Of a stretch of DNA of 64,000 bases, positions 21,208 through 29,269 are shown in pieces. Position 1 is the stretch's first letter. Each line of letters starts with the position of its first letter. Origin of the DNA: Bacillus sp. WMMC1349 (GTDB lineage: Bacteria > Bacillota > Bacilli > Bacillales > Bacillaceae). The DNA lies in assembly GCF_013155385.1 (NCBI RefSeq), contig NZ_JABJUQ010000004.1, positions 1 to 64,000 on the forward strand, written 5' to 3'. The notes beneath the pieces were generated by a model. It was not told the origin of the DNA. It ran no database searches and saw only the letters and a list, made by a program, of their open reading frames with translations. The position numbers and the translations under genes were made by a program.

Positions 21208-22362
21208 ATGAGATTAGCAAGTGTAGACATTGGTAATGATGCAGTTAAAGCATATTTAGGAGGCCTTAAAGACGAAGATCAGCTCTACATACCTAATGTA
21301 GTTGCAAAGTTAGAAAGCCGTTCTATTGTAGAAATGGAAAAAAACCCTTTAGACGCTATTCATGTTGAAATAAAAAGCACCTCATTAAAAAAGGATGTTC
21401 AAAAAGTAGCAGTCGGAAAGCTAGCAAGCAAACAAACAGTAAATGAAGAATTAACACCAGACACTGACAAATCAGAAAACGATCAAGCAATAATTATGTT
21501 GCTTACTACATTGGCCCTCGATGCTGCTAAAAATCTTAAAGTTGATGAAGACAAAGTCATAAAAGCTAAGTATTTACTCTCTACAGGTCTTCCAATGGAT
21601 GAAACGAAAAGGGGATTAAATAAAGCATTTCGAAAGAAAATAAGAACTGGAAATCATAAGGTGACGTTTTTAAACACTCCTATTTATGAAGGAATAACTG
21701 TTGAAATTTCTTTTGAAAATGTCTTGGTTAACACTGAAGGCTTTGCAGCTTATATTGATCTTACAACTAATAATGATGGATCTACAAAAGATGAAAGCAT
21801 CATTGGTAAAACAATTTTAATCAATGACATTGGTGGCCTTTCAACTGATAGTGCGATCATAACAAAAGAAGCTCAAGTTGATAACGAATTTAGTGATGGT
21901 ATCAAAAAAGGCGTTTCTGGAGCTTTAGATAACATTATTAAAAAAGTGTATACTCAGCACCGTTACAACATTAAAAGCCGTAGAGACCTAGTTGAAATAA
22001 TCACAAATGCTGACGTTGAGGAAAAAAATACAATCTATGTCGCAGGTCAAGCTGTAAGCATTAAAGACATTGTAGATGAGGAATTATCTACACTTGCCAA
22101 CGAAGAATATAAGCTAATTAAAAGCATTTGGAGAAATGTTCCCGATATCCGTAAAGCATACAATATTGGTGGCGGCTCGGTTGTTCTAAAAAATTATTTA
22201 ATAGAACTTAATAAAGAAGATGCAAAATTCCCTTTTGAATTTCCTAAAGTCGATAACAGCATTTGGATGATTGCACGGGCCTACTACAAAATCCTAACAA
22301 TCTACTGCCAAAGCAAGGAAATAAAGTTACCAAAGTCTGAAAATCCCGTAACTGCCCAATAA
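21208..22362 (+). CDS. ParM-like actin family plasmid segregation ATPase
   Basis: This 384-aa protein has the actin-fold nucleotide-binding signatures: an N-terminal phosphate-1 motif DIGNDAVKAY (about residues 7-16), a phosphate-2 motif DIGGLSTD near residue 210, and an adenosine motif NIGGGSVVL near residue 338. Such proteins form dynamic filaments that push plasmid copies apart. The ATG is preceded by GAGGAGG. The ParR-like gene follows after 15 nt, and the promoter carries repeats typical of a centromere. I did not match it to a specific named Bacillus family such as AlfA or Alp7A, so no symbol is given. Confidence 0.9.
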   Translation: MRLASVDIGNDAVKAYLGGLKDEDQLYIPNVVAKLESRSIVEMEKNPLDAIHVEIKSTSLKKDVQKVAVGKLASKQTVNEELTPDTDKSENDQAIIMLLTTLALDAAKNLKVDEDKVIKAKYLLSTGLPMDETKRGLNKAFRKKIRTGNHKVTFLNTPIYEGITVEISFENVLVNTEGFAAYIDLTTNNDGSTKDESIIGKTILINDIGGLSTDSAIITKEAQVDNEFSDGIKKGVSGALDNIIKKVYTQHRYNIKSRRDLVEIITNADVEEKNTIYVAGQAVSIKDIVDEELSTLANEEYKLIKSIWRNVPDIRKAYNIGGGSVVLKNYLIELNKEDAKFPFEFPKVDNSIWMIARAYYKILTIYCQSKEIKLPKSENPVTAQ

Positions 22363-22377
22363 AGGTGATGATAAACA

Positions 22378-22821
22378 ATGAAAGAAATCAAACCAAAGGA
22401 CTTAATTCAATTCAGATTGCCTGTTGATACGCCAGAGGTCGTTATCAAAAAGATCAACAAATTAAAAAAGCAACATGGCCGAAAGTTTGGAAGCGAAATT
22501 GCTGATCGGCTAATCAATATCATAGAAACAGAAGCGCTCACCAATAAGAAGAGGAACAGTATTGTCGTTCCTCTTCCTAATGATTTAACTTATAGAGAAA
22601 AAAAGAAACTTGAGAGTGAGGAAGTCCGGCACCTTATCGGACAAATAGCTATACAACTTCTAAGGGAACCAGCTAAAGCTGTTCGCCTATCTTCTCAAGA
22701 AGATGAGGCCAAAAAGATCGGCGACAACGAGGAGACAGAGACAGCACCGTTCATACAGAATAAGAAAGTTTTACAGTTTGCACAGGATAACTTCTTGGAT
22801 TTTGACGATGAGGATGATTAA
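22378..22821 (+). CDS. ParR-like DNA-binding partition adaptor
   Basis: This 147-aa protein lies directly behind the ParM-like gene. The N-terminal part (residues 10-50) is basic and helix-rich, fitting a ribbon-helix-helix DNA-binding domain; the C-terminus is strongly acidic (DNFLDFDDEDD), as in ParR proteins whose acidic tail contacts the actin filament. It probably binds the two repeats upstream of the operon. The assignment rests on position, size and charge layout rather than on a recognised sequence match. Confidence 0.75.
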   Translation: MKEIKPKDLIQFRLPVDTPEVVIKKINKLKKQHGRKFGSEIADRLINIIETEALTNKKRNSIVVPLPNDLTYREKKKLESEEVRHLIGQIAIQLLREPAKAVRLSSQEDEAKKIGDNEETETAPFIQNKKVLQFAQDNFLDFDDEDD

Positions 22822-22864
22822 AGCAATAGCTGAGTGGATTTAGTTTTTTTAGAGAGGAGAAAAC

Positions 22865-23332
22865 ATGAAAGAAAACAACTATTTCTGTGAGAGTCAAGGA
22901 TCAAAGGGGTTAACAAAAAAGTTGATTTATAGCATCTTTCCTTGGTTTTCGATTATAGTTATAATCATTTTTTTATTAGAAATAAAGATACCTCAAGACT
23001 TTTATCCGGAAACGAATTTTAGAGGGCTTCGTTTTTTGTTTAGTGACGACTGGATCACTATACCTTTTAATAGGTTAGATAAGGATGTCCTTGTTGTTTT
23101 TTTAAACCTTACTAAATTATCAGGGTGGATTCTTACTTTAAATATAATTATTTCACCTATAGCTGAATTCAGTAAACAGTGGCATGAATCTACAAAGCGT
23201 TATATCTCTATTATATTAATAGGATTAAACTTCTTATTATCTTGTATAGGAAGTATATTAGCGATATCTGGCATAGGATGTCTAATTTTTATATCATTTT
23301 TAAATATACCGATTTTTGAATTATTTTTTTGA
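22865..23332 (+). CDS. Integral membrane protein of unknown function
   Basis: This 155-aa protein has an N-terminal hydrophobic segment (about residues 20-42), a second near 75-98, and a long C-terminal hydrophobic region (113-155) that could form two helices. GAGAGGAG precedes the ATG. It follows the partition pair by 43 nt and may share its transcript. I do not recognise a family. Confidence 0.7.
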   Translation: MKENNYFCESQGSKGLTKKLIYSIFPWFSIIVIIIFLLEIKIPQDFYPETNFRGLRFLFSDDWITIPFNRLDKDVLVVFLNLTKLSGWILTLNIIISPIAEFSKQWHESTKRYISIILIGLNFLLSCIGSILAISGIGCLIFISFLNIPIFELFF

Positions 23333-23424
23333 ATACCAGTTAAAAGGAAGCAATTGAATTTTAATAGAAATTACTAAAAACATTAGAAGGCTATTCAAAA
23401 GATTTAATTAAGGAGTGAGCTTAA

Positions 23425-23904
23425 TTGAAAACATGCACCTACTGTGGTACAGAACTTGCTTCAAATTACTGCTCATACTGTGAAATGGCCCTCAAGCTTG
23501 ACGACATCTCGGAAAACGGTCAACGAAAAAAACATTCGCTCTCCTATGAACCTGATCCGGCTGACATTTTTAAATCGACTCTTGAATTATTAAAATCCAA
23601 AACAATTGAACTCATCTATCTATTAAGATACGCCCGTAAGTACCGTTCAAATGTATATAATAGTCGCCTTAACATTCATCGAGCTGAACAGGCCGGACAA
23701 AGCGATAAACAGCTTAATCAGTTCCATCAAGAAAGCTACAAGGAGTACGAAAAAGCCACTCGCAAGGTATGGGTGATCGAAAACATTATTGCTGACCGGA
23801 TCGGTTACATACCGGAACAAATTAATGACAAATTTTTATCTGCATACGTCAATAAAATAGAGCAAAAACAAGGTAAGATCATGCTGATGAAAAGTCATTC
23901 GTAA
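23425..23904 (+). CDS. Zinc-ribbon protein of unknown function
   Basis: This 159-aa protein starts with TTG, with AAGGAG 9 nt upstream. Two CxxC pairs lie near the N-terminus (CTYC and CSYC, residues 3-6 and 15-18), a compact zinc ribbon. The rest is helical and highly charged (KSTLELLKSKTIELIYLLRY onward). Its function is unknown; nucleic-acid or protein binding is plausible. Confidence 0.75.
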   Translation: MKTCTYCGTELASNYCSYCEMALKLDDISENGQRKKHSLSYEPDPADIFKSTLELLKSKTIELIYLLRYARKYRSNVYNSRLNIHRAEQAGQSDKQLNQFHQESYKEYEKATRKVWVIENIIADRIGYIPEQINDKFLSAYVNKIEQKQGKIMLMKSHS

Positions 23905-23931
23905 AGAAGAGATTTGTGAGGGTATAGTTTT

Positions 23932-24069
23932 TTGGCACTTATCGAGATTGATTTAGATGACAAGAAAACAGAAGTGTATCCAAACACTTTGATCAATAGG
24001 AGGACAGTACATGCGAAAATTAGAAATTTACAAGGAAGATTGGGAATTTGTCATCGAGCATGTAAATGA
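23932..24069 (+). CDS. Possible 45-aa protein overlapping the next gene
   Basis: A TTG-started frame with GAGGG upstream encodes MALIEIDLDDKKTEVYPNTL and then reads through the ribosome-binding site and 5' part of the following gene in another frame. The first 24 residues look protein-like; the rest probably does not. It fills an otherwise empty 100-nt gap. Copies are at 15748-15885 (minus) and 48085-48222. Confidence 0.25.
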   Translation: MALIEIDLDDKKTEVYPNTLINRRTVHAKIRNLQGRLGICHRACK

Positions 24070-24247
24070 GTTTGACCATGCCGTGAAGAGTTATTTTGCC
24101 ACTGAAGAAGGTTTAAAAGAAGGTCTTGAAGCTTATATTCCTTTGATGAATGAGTATGAAATAAAGGCATCTAGTGAGGTTTGGGGATTGGTTATCAACC
24201 TATTAAATTCTATTTCTGTAAGTAAATCAATCAATGAAAGAGAATAA
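24011..24247 (+). CDS. Small acidic protein of unknown function
   Basis: This 78-aa acidic, helix-rich protein has AGGAGG 8 nt before its ATG. It has no membrane segment and no recognised motif. It lies between the zinc-ribbon and SprT-like genes in the same direction. Confidence 0.7.
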   Translation: MRKLEIYKEDWEFVIEHVNEFDHAVKSYFATEEGLKEGLEAYIPLMNEYEIKASSEVWGLVINLLNSISVSKSINERE

Positions 24248-24316
24248 ACATGTATAAATGGGGTTTTTCGATAGGTTCAACCCTACTAATGTAAATGAAG
24301 ATTGGAGGCGCTCCTC

Positions 24317-24967
24317 ATGACTAATATTCAAGCAGCCATCAATGAACTGCATGTCGCTTTCAAGAAGTTAAATGATGCCTTTTTCAATGGTGAACTGCCT
24401 GAACCAGCAATCACCATTCAAACAAGTGGAAACCGTAAATCTATGGGATGGTGTACGACAAAAGAAGTCTGGCGCGACAAGGAAGGGAAAAACCGACGGT
24501 ATGAATTGAACATCGCAGCCGAATACCTCGATATTGAGTTCATGGAAACTATGGACACGATGCTTCACGAAATGGTTCACCTCTACAATGGAATTCACAA
24601 CATACAAGACTGCTCCCGCAACGGCACCTATCATAACAAAAGATTTAAAACTGAATGCGAGAGGCGCGGCTTTTACTTCCCTGACGACAAACCAGATAAA
24701 AAATATGGATGGGCTTTTCCAAAGCTGACAGAGGTCACAAAGAAAAAGATTGAATCATTAAAGATTAACCCTAAATCCTTCAGTATTGCACGAAAAGGAT
24801 TTCACGGCGGGGCTGGCGACAATGAATCCGGAGAACAGCAGGAAGAAAAAAAGCCTAGAAAGTTTAAATGGATCTGCCCTAGGTGCAGCCTGCGCGTGTT
24901 ATCTTCTAAAAAGGAAATCGCGGTAAAATGCGTAGAATGCGATGAAATCTTAATCAATGAATCTTAA
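24317..24967 (+). CDS. SprT-like zinc metalloprotein
   Basis: This 216-aa protein contains the zincin motif HEMVH (near residue 89) followed by a third histidine, the layout of SprT/SPRTN-type metalloproteins, and a C-terminal zinc ribbon with CPRC and CVEC (about residues 185-210). SPRTN relatives cleave proteins crosslinked to DNA; plasmid members are common but little studied. The frame extends 5 codons upstream to a TTG, but the ATG at 24317 has GGAGG 9 nt upstream and is preferred. Confidence 0.8.
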   Translation: MTNIQAAINELHVAFKKLNDAFFNGELPEPAITIQTSGNRKSMGWCTTKEVWRDKEGKNRRYELNIAAEYLDIEFMETMDTMLHEMVHLYNGIHNIQDCSRNGTYHNKRFKTECERRGFYFPDDKPDKKYGWAFPKLTEVTKKKIESLKINPKSFSIARKGFHGGAGDNESGEQQEEKKPRKFKWICPRCSLRVLSSKKEIAVKCVECDEILINES

Positions 24968-24973
24968 TTGACA

Positions 24974-25004
24974 GACCTACGGTGAAAGCCGTGGGTCATG
25001 TTGT
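24974..25004 (+). terminator. Terminator after the SprT-like gene
   Basis: A hairpin with outer GACC/GGTC and inner TACGG/CCGTG arms is followed by TTGTTTTT. It closes the partition-SprT gene set. Copies are at 14813-14843 (minus) and 49128-49158. Confidence 0.65.
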
Positions 25005-25254
25005 TTTTCCTTCTTTTGTTTTCTGAGAGAGTTTTAAATGTTTTCGTGAATGATATACCACAGGCAATATTCCAAATACAAAGATCCTTAAAAAGGGATC
25101 TGGTCTTCATTTTAAAATGTCACACTCTACTGATATATATCGGTGGGAACAGAAAGTTTGAACTTTCTCAAAAAGGGATGGAAGTCTTGTGTTTTTCAGA
25201 AAATTCCTATAAAGTAAAAATTAGCGATAGATTCGGCTTTGTAGGGGCGTTCGG
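25005..25254 (+). other. Long untranslated leader before the toxin
   Basis: These 250 nt hold no convincing gene; a 98-codon open frame here has no good start. They contain hairpins AGATCC/GGATCT and AGAAAGTT/AACTTTCT and probably form the structured 5' region of the toxin mRNA. I could not fix a promoter. Confidence 0.4.
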
Positions 25255-25281
25255 CTCACCTCCAGAAAGAGGGGAGGTGAG
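25255..25281 (+). promoter_or_regulatory. Hairpin sequestering the toxin ribosome-binding site
   Basis: Perfect 9-bp arms CTCACCTCC (25255-25263) and GGAGGTGAG (25273-25281) place the Shine-Dalgarno sequence inside a stem, 3 nt before the toxin ATG. Type I toxin mRNAs often hide the translation start this way until processed. Copies are at 14536-14562 (minus) and 49409-49435. Confidence 0.7.
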
Positions 25282-25284
25282 AAT

Positions 25285-25383
25285 ATGGCTGTAGAAAGCG
25301 CACTTGGATTGATGTTTCAATTTGGAATCCTGATTGTTGGGATATTGACGCTTGCCCATAGTTTCTCGAACAAAAAAAAGTAA
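25285..25383 (+). CDS. Holin-like small membrane toxin (type I TA)
   Basis: This 32-aa peptide (MAVESALGLMFQFGILIVGI, then a short polar tail ending in KKK) has the single hydrophobic helix and lysine tail of the TxpA/BsrG-type 'putative holin-like toxins' of Firmicutes. A convergent RNA gene overlaps its 3' end and its ribosome-binding site is locked in a hairpin, both typical of type I toxin-antitoxin loci. It probably aids plasmid maintenance. Confidence 0.8.
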   Translation: MAVESALGLMFQFGILIVGILTLAHSFSNKKK

Positions 25384-25512
25384 GAACGCCCCGACTACCA
25401 ATCTTGACGTTCTTACTTTAAAAAATTAAATTTTGGATCAAGGCCGAACTCCCTTACAGGAGCCTCCTATCGCCGATCGGAGATGTTACCAGCATCTTCG
25501 ATCTTTTTCTTT
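25372..25512 (-). ncRNA. Candidate antitoxin RNA convergent to the toxin
   Basis: The minus strand carries several TATAAT-like boxes around 25513-25560 with spaced T-rich sequence, then a GC-richer structured stretch (a stem including GATCGAAGATG, and GGAGGCTCC), ending at a strong terminator with an eight-T run. It overlaps the toxin 3' end tail to tail, like RatA over txpA. The 5' end is uncertain by about 40 nt. Confidence 0.6.
25378..25418 (-). terminator. Shared toxin/antitoxin terminator
   Basis: Perfect 11-bp arms AAGTAAGAACG/CGTTCTTACTT flank a 19-nt loop. On the minus strand the arm runs into eight Ts, so it ends the antitoxin RNA; it may also end the toxin mRNA. Copies are at 14399-14439 and 49532-49572. 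Confidence 0.8.
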
Positions 25513-25668
25513 ATTATAGTCTCTTTTTTATACATTATACTCATTTACATACATTGTATTCATTTACACCTCGATTGTATCAACAAAATCACAGCATGTC
25601 CAGATTATAAGTTTCTATTTGTAATAAGTCAGACGAGAACCCCGCCTCACACAAGACGTGGTCTATTT

Positions 25669-26199
25669 TTACTGACTCCATATTCCTTTATGTTCTTTTT
25701 TAGCTTTGTTCTCGATGTCTCGGAACTGATCGATAAATTCAGTATTTGGAGGGAATACGGCGACACGCGCAAGCCCCTTCTGTAGCAACAATTCATTTAT
25801 CATTGTCCCGTCCTTCAGATAGACATAAGCCAAGAGCCGTCCGTATCTATCCCTTTCCTGAACTCCAAGCCTTAGATCAACTTTCTGGCCGCTGAGTGTC
25901 TTTTTAGTGAAGTTTGACACCTCACATCCGAATGGCTCTTCTCCCTTTTTAGGATGAACAGTCTCAGGGGTATCAACCAAAATAAAACGGACGCGCTCTT
26001 TCTTTCCACTCTTCATCCTTATGTCTATGGTGTCTCCATCTACAACATTTACGACCTCAGCGGAAATTAAACGCTGTTCCTGCTGCTGTTCGGCTACCGT
26101 TGTCACGTCTGTCGGCGGTGTGTCTGCTGCTTTATTGCAGCTCACCAAGACGCCCAGAAGCAACACAAGTGACAAACTGTATCCTGCTATTTTCTTCAT
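25669..26199 (-). CDS. Thermonuclease-family lipoprotein (SNase domain)
   Basis: This 176-aa protein has a lipoprotein signal (LLLGVLVSC, Cys at 21) and a staphylococcal-nuclease domain from about residue 44: VVDGDT, then VRFILVDTPET with the catalytic Arg and Glu, and RDRYGRLLAY with the second Arg. It is therefore predicted to be an extracellular, membrane-anchored DNase resembling the Bacillus YncB family. Its ATG overlaps the stop of the preceding 55-aa gene (ATGA), so the two are probably translationally coupled. Confidence 0.88.
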   Translation of the reverse strand: MKKIAGYSLSLVLLLGVLVSCNKAADTPPTDVTTVAEQQQEQRLISAEVVNVVDGDTIDIRMKSGKKERVRFILVDTPETVHPKKGEEPFGCEVSNFTKKTLSGQKVDLRLGVQERDRYGRLLAYVYLKDGTMINELLLQKGLARVAVFPPNTEFIDQFRDIENKAKKEHKGIWSQ

Positions 26200-26363
26200 A
26201 AGCCTTTCCCCTCCATTACTAGACTGCGTTTCTCGATCTCCTTAACTATCTCTCTCGTTGGCCATTCCTTTAAGTCGTCGGGGATGGCTTCGCCACGCTT
26301 TTTTAGAAGGTTAACTAAATAATAATAACATTGGCCCCAATCGTGATAATGAATTTTTCGCAC
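26196..26363 (-). CDS. Small 55-aa protein coupled to the nuclease gene
   Basis: A GTG start follows AAGGAGGAAAACAAG. The 55-codon frame (beginning MRKIHYHDWGQCYYYLVNLL) is rich in aromatic and charged residues, has no membrane segment, and ends in a TGA that overlaps the nuclease ATG. Good start context and coupling argue that it is real; its function is unknown. Confidence 0.65.
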   Translation of the reverse strand: MRKIHYHDWGQCYYYLVNLLKKRGEAIPDDLKEWPTREIVKEIEKRSLVMEGKGL

Positions 26364-26438
26364 CTTGTTTTCCTCCTTCAGCTGTCGCCCGGCACCGGAA
26401 GGGGAACGTCATAGCCAAGAATAAACGGAGCCAGCATT

Positions 26439-26726
26439 TCAAAATACAAAAAAATTATTAATGATTTGGATAATGTCATAATGAGAGACAATAAACACTG
26501 CAATAACTCCAATTAAATTAAAAATGATCCAGTGAGTGATTTGTTTTAGCCCCTGATAGCCGTCTGTACTTATAAAGAGGGATAGTATCCCCATTACGCA
26601 ACAAATAGCATGTGCAAACGTAAGATTATGATTTGAGAAGGAATCTGCGGTCGATTGTCTATAAAAATCAATTGACGTAACAAGCCAATATACGACCGAA
26701 ATCAACTTCATAAGTTTAATAGCCAC
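26439..26726 (-). CDS. Small membrane protein of unknown function
   Basis: This 95-aa protein starts at GTG with AGGAGG 8 nt upstream. It has three likely membrane segments (residues 5-20, 35-52, 66-90). It sits between a zinc-ribbon gene and the nuclease gene in a minus-strand series that begins next to the candidate oriT/sso. No family is recognised. Confidence 0.65.
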   Translation of the reverse strand: MAIKLMKLISVVYWLVTSIDFYRQSTADSFSNHNLTFAHAICCVMGILSLFISTDGYQGLKQITHWIIFNLIGVIAVFIVSHYDIIQIINNFFVF

Positions 26727-26846
26727 AATTAATCCTCCTGTCCTTCAGGTTCTATTTTTACGTTAAAAAAAGAACAAAGGTTTCATTCATTGATTTTCTC
26801 TCGGGGCTCAAAAAATTTATAGGTGAGGGGTAAAAGCCCCCGATTG

Positions 26847-27182
26847 CTACAAGTTCATGAAAAAATCAAAAGCTTTTTTTATTGCCTTTTCCTTGTCGTA
26901 ATCCCGCCGAAATCCTAACTCTACAGCTGGACAGGTATCACAAATATAAATTTTGACTTCTTTGATCGCCTGACGGTAAAGCCTTCCATGCTTGCAATCC
27001 GGGCAGGGCTGTGAATGGTTTAGGTCTGAAAAATAATTCTCTATAAACGCCACGTCGTCAAACGTATAGCCCTGTAAAAACCATTCATATGAAATGCCTA
27101 ATGTATCACGACAATACTTTTTCAGTTCTTTTAAAAGCATATACTCTCTTTCATTCCGTTGCAATTCGATATATTCACACAT
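26847..27182 (-). CDS. Zinc-ribbon protein of unknown function
   Basis: This 111-aa protein has paired CxxC motifs, CPDC near residue 55 and CDTC near residue 77, forming a probable zinc ribbon. GGAGAG precedes the ATG. It lies directly downstream of ssb, 53 nt away, with a GC-rich hairpin (GCACGCCCC/GGGGCGTAC) between them. Confidence 0.7.
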   Translation of the reverse strand: MCEYIELQRNEREYMLLKELKKYCRDTLGISYEWFLQGYTFDDVAFIENYFSDLNHSQPCPDCKHGRLYRQAIKEVKIYICDTCPAVELGFRRDYDKEKAIKKAFDFFMNL

Positions 27183-27235
27183 TTTGTTCTCTCCTTATAT
27201 AGAATTGGTACGCCCCAAAAGGGGCGTGCCTTAGC

Positions 27236-27643
27236 TTAATACGGAATTTCGTCATCATCAGCGCCTGGAACAAACCCCATTGGTTCCCGGAAGTCTCTGT
27301 CAGCTGACTGTGAGCTGCCTGATTGTTTTTTCTTTGGTTCTAAAAACTCAGCTGTTTCAACGACAACCTCTATTTTATAAACTCTAGTGCCGTCCTTCTC
27401 ATATGAGCTTGTTTGCAAGCGTCCGGATACTCCGATCAAAGACCCTTTTCGCTGAAAATTTGCGATGTTCTCGGCAAGCTTTTTCCATGCCTGACAGTTG
27501 ATAAAGTCGGCTTGTCGCTCGCCTTGCTGGTTGGTAAAAGTCCGATTTACAGCCACTGTAAAGTTAACGACGGGATTCCCGCTCGGTGTATATTTAAGTT
27601 CCGGATCTCTTGTAAGTCTGCCAATAAGTGAAACATTATTCAT
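27236..27643 (-). CDS. ssb: Plasmid single-stranded DNA-binding protein
   Basis: This 135-aa protein begins [20 protein letters not shown] and has the full OB-fold of bacterial SSB (residues 1-105), a short linker and an acidic tail. It coats single strands during transfer and replication. The tail ends DDDEIPY rather than the usual DDDIPF/DDDLPF, so its contact with host partner proteins may differ. Its start lies 20 nt after a perfect palindrome (27663-27676) that also occurs before the conjugation operon. Confidence 0.95.
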   Translation of the reverse strand: MNNVSLIGRLTRDPELKYTPSGNPVVNFTVAVNRTFTNQQGERQADFINCQAWKKLAENIANFQRKGSLIGVSGRLQTSSYEKDGTRVYKIEVVVETAEFLEPKKKQSGSSQSADRDFREPMGFVPGADDDEIPY

Positions 27644-27662
27644 TTATGATCTCTCCTTTTTT

Positions 27663-27676
27663 GAATAGTACTATTC
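27663..27676. promoter_or_regulatory. Palindromic operator candidate before ssb
   Basis: GAATAGTACTATTC is a perfect 14-bp palindrome, extended to 18 bp by TTG..CAA flanks here. The same 14-bp site occurs at 43611-43624 before the conjugation operon. Copies are at 12141-12154 and 51817-51830. It suggests one regulator for both gene sets. Confidence 0.6.
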
Positions 27677-27694
27677 AATACTTTTTTAAAAAAA

Positions 27695-27967
27695 TTAGGC
27701 TTCAATGAGCAGATTTGAAATGACATCACCCGAAAACCAACACTTCTTATACAAAATCTCATTTTCTCCTTCGGCCAGTAACATGATTTCCTCAGCCTCA
27801 TCCCAACTGTAATTTTTCAAGAAGTCTAATAAATCAGCATATCCATACTGCGGTAATAGATGAAATAGCCAACTTTTTCTAACCTTAAAGCAAATACCCT
27901 GCTCTCCATCCTCCGCGAAATCATCATAAGGCCCGTGCGTCCACAACAAAATTGAATTATTCATCAT
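27695..27967 (-). CDS. Acidic 90-aa leading-region protein
   Basis: This 90-aa acidic soluble protein has GAGGAGG upstream and starts inside the end of the preceding gene (11-nt overlap, ATGATGAATAA), indicating coupling. No family is recognised. It could be an antirestriction or establishment factor by location only. Confidence 0.7.
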   Translation of the reverse strand: MMNNSILLWTHGPYDDFAEDGEQGICFKVRKSWLFHLLPQYGYADLLDFLKNYSWDEAEEIMLLAEGENEILYKKCWFSGDVISNLLIEA

Positions 27968-28232
27968 AAAAACCTCCTCGAAAATTTGTTTCGATATACT
28001 TTTTTGCTAGGTGCTGAAAAAAATAACGATTTACGTCGCCATTGCTGAAATCAATACACATGAGGGAGTATTTGACCACCTCCTGCTCTCTTTTAGATGC
28101 TGACAGAATGACTTCATATAAAATCTCAGCTTCGATAAAGTGCGTTAGCCCGCCAACATCCACCCGATAAACTTGATCCTTCAAACCCTTCTCATCTATA
28201 AACCTGCCTAGCCATGTTGTCGTATCAATCAT
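27957..28232 (-). CDS. 91-aa leading-region protein
   Basis: This 91-aa protein has a good GGAGGG site before its ATG and overlaps the next gene by 11 nt. It follows the 225-aa gene by 53 nt, separated by a hairpin (GGGGCGG/CCGCCC type). No motif or family is recognised. Confidence 0.7.
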   Translation of the reverse strand: MIDTTTWLGRFIDEKGLKDQVYRVDVGGLTHFIEAEILYEVILSASKREQEVVKYSLMCIDFSNGDVNRYFFQHLAKKYIETNFRGGFYDE

Positions 28233-28285
28233 GTTGTACCCTCCATTAAGTAAATTTTTTTAGGGGAAGGGCGGTGTCTCCGCCC

Positions 28286-28963
28286 CTAAACAGCGACATA
28301 CAAAGTTCGATAATCAAAGTGATGGCAAGCAACGCGTAATTTGATTTTGTTGTCCTCTGTCTCATCGACCCGTAGCCACCATCCGCTAGGCGACTCTGTC
28401 AGCTCTTTGGCAAAGTCCAAAAGGTCCAACAGCTCGCCTTTTCTGAAATTCACCGCCGCGTCATAAGCGTAATCATCAGTAAGCGCCATGTCTTGAACGC
28501 CTTGTATTACCTGCCCCGACAAGATCGCTTTAGCGATCTTGTCAATCGTCCATTTTGAATGAGGATTAACCCTTTTCGGTTTTGCAAATGGGCTGAAGAC
28601 GCGCACCGCCTTTTCCTTATCATGAAAGTTTTTCACGCTCCCGTCATCAATGTCCGGAAGATCGTTTACGATAGCTCTTTCAATCAATTCAGCAAAATTG
28701 ATTTTCAGAAAGAACATATACTCATTCATGATTTCTTGGCCATCAAAAGAGCCTTTCTGAAAATATACCGTATGTTTGATGACTGTTTTTCCGCGCTTTA
28801 AAGCATTATCAAGGGTACGGACGATAAGCGTATTTTCGTAGAGAGTGACTGCAAGCTGTTCTGACTCAACATAAACGGTCCCGTTGAAATAGATTTTTGT
28901 CTTATTAAATCCTGTATAGGCTTTCTCCAATTCTTTTAGGTCTTTAAAGATTTCAATGCTCAT
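28286..28963 (-). CDS. 225-aa leading-region protein of unknown function
   Basis: This soluble protein is the first gene after the large inverted-repeat structure. GGAGAGG stands 7 nt before the ATG. It has mixed alpha/beta character, with no Cys pairs, Walker motifs or membrane segments, and a C-terminal stretch GWWLRVDETEDNKIKLRVAC. Its place suggests early expression after transfer. It could conceivably act on the adjacent structured DNA, but no Rep or relaxase motif is seen. Confidence 0.75.
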   Translation of the reverse strand: MSIEIFKDLKELEKAYTGFNKTKIYFNGTVYVESEQLAVTLYENTLIVRTLDNALKRGKTVIKHTVYFQKGSFDGQEIMNEYMFFLKINFAELIERAIVNDLPDIDDGSVKNFHDKEKAVRVFSPFAKPKRVNPHSKWTIDKIAKAILSGQVIQGVQDMALTDDYAYDAAVNFRKGELLDLLDFAKELTESPSGWWLRVDETEDNKIKLRVACHHFDYRTLYVAV

Positions 28964-29029
28964 TTGGTTTCCTCTCCTTTTTTCATTTTTGAACTCCGAA
29001 GGGAATTAGTTCCCCAAAGGGGGATTATT

Positions 29030-29268
29030 TTTTCCCTTTTTGACACGTAGAGCGAAAATGCCCCATAGCTGACTCGTCAAGGGTTTCAGCCGGAAAAGTT
29101 TTTATCACCGCTGCAGCTTGCAGCGGGGTTTCGATAAAAAGTTTTTCGCCCCTTGATGAGTCAGCTCGGCTTGTTGGGCCGGAGTCGGGAAGAGTAACGA
29201 GGCTCGCCCGACCCCGGCCCTACAAGCCTTGGGGACATTTACGCTTCGGAGGTCAAAAAGGGAAAAAG
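29030..29268. other. Nested inverted repeats: candidate single-strand origin / oriT
   Basis: Long outer arms (about 29030-29064 and 29231-29268, sharing CTTTTTCCCTTTTTGAC-type sequence, AAGCG, AAATG and CCCC) enclose two large hairpins. The first pairs AGCTGACTCGTCAAGGG (29067) with 29150-29166 around an inner CCGCTGCA/TGCAGCGG stem; the second pairs 29168-29189 with 29207-29228 (GGGCCGG core). Such multi-branched non-coding structures are typical of single-strand origins of Bacillus mobile elements and may also serve as oriT. Confidence 0.6.
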
Positions 29269-29269
29269 C

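Noticed and set aside
24998..25294. 98-codon frame before the toxin
   Set aside because: No ribosome site, full of hairpins, and overlapping the toxin start; better read as mRNA leader.
25483..25785. 100-codon frame opposite the nuclease gene end
   Set aside because: It spans the antitoxin promoter region and the complement of the nuclease gene and has no start signals.
27663..27676. LexA (SOS) box before ssb
   Set aside because: The Bacillus SOS box needs GAAC-N4-GTTC; this palindrome has GAAT and ATTC with a different spacing.
29030..29268. Structured ncRNA or riboswitch
   Set aside because: Arms are symmetric DNA inverted repeats with no promoter or expression platform evident; an origin-type function fits better, though RNA cannot be excluded.
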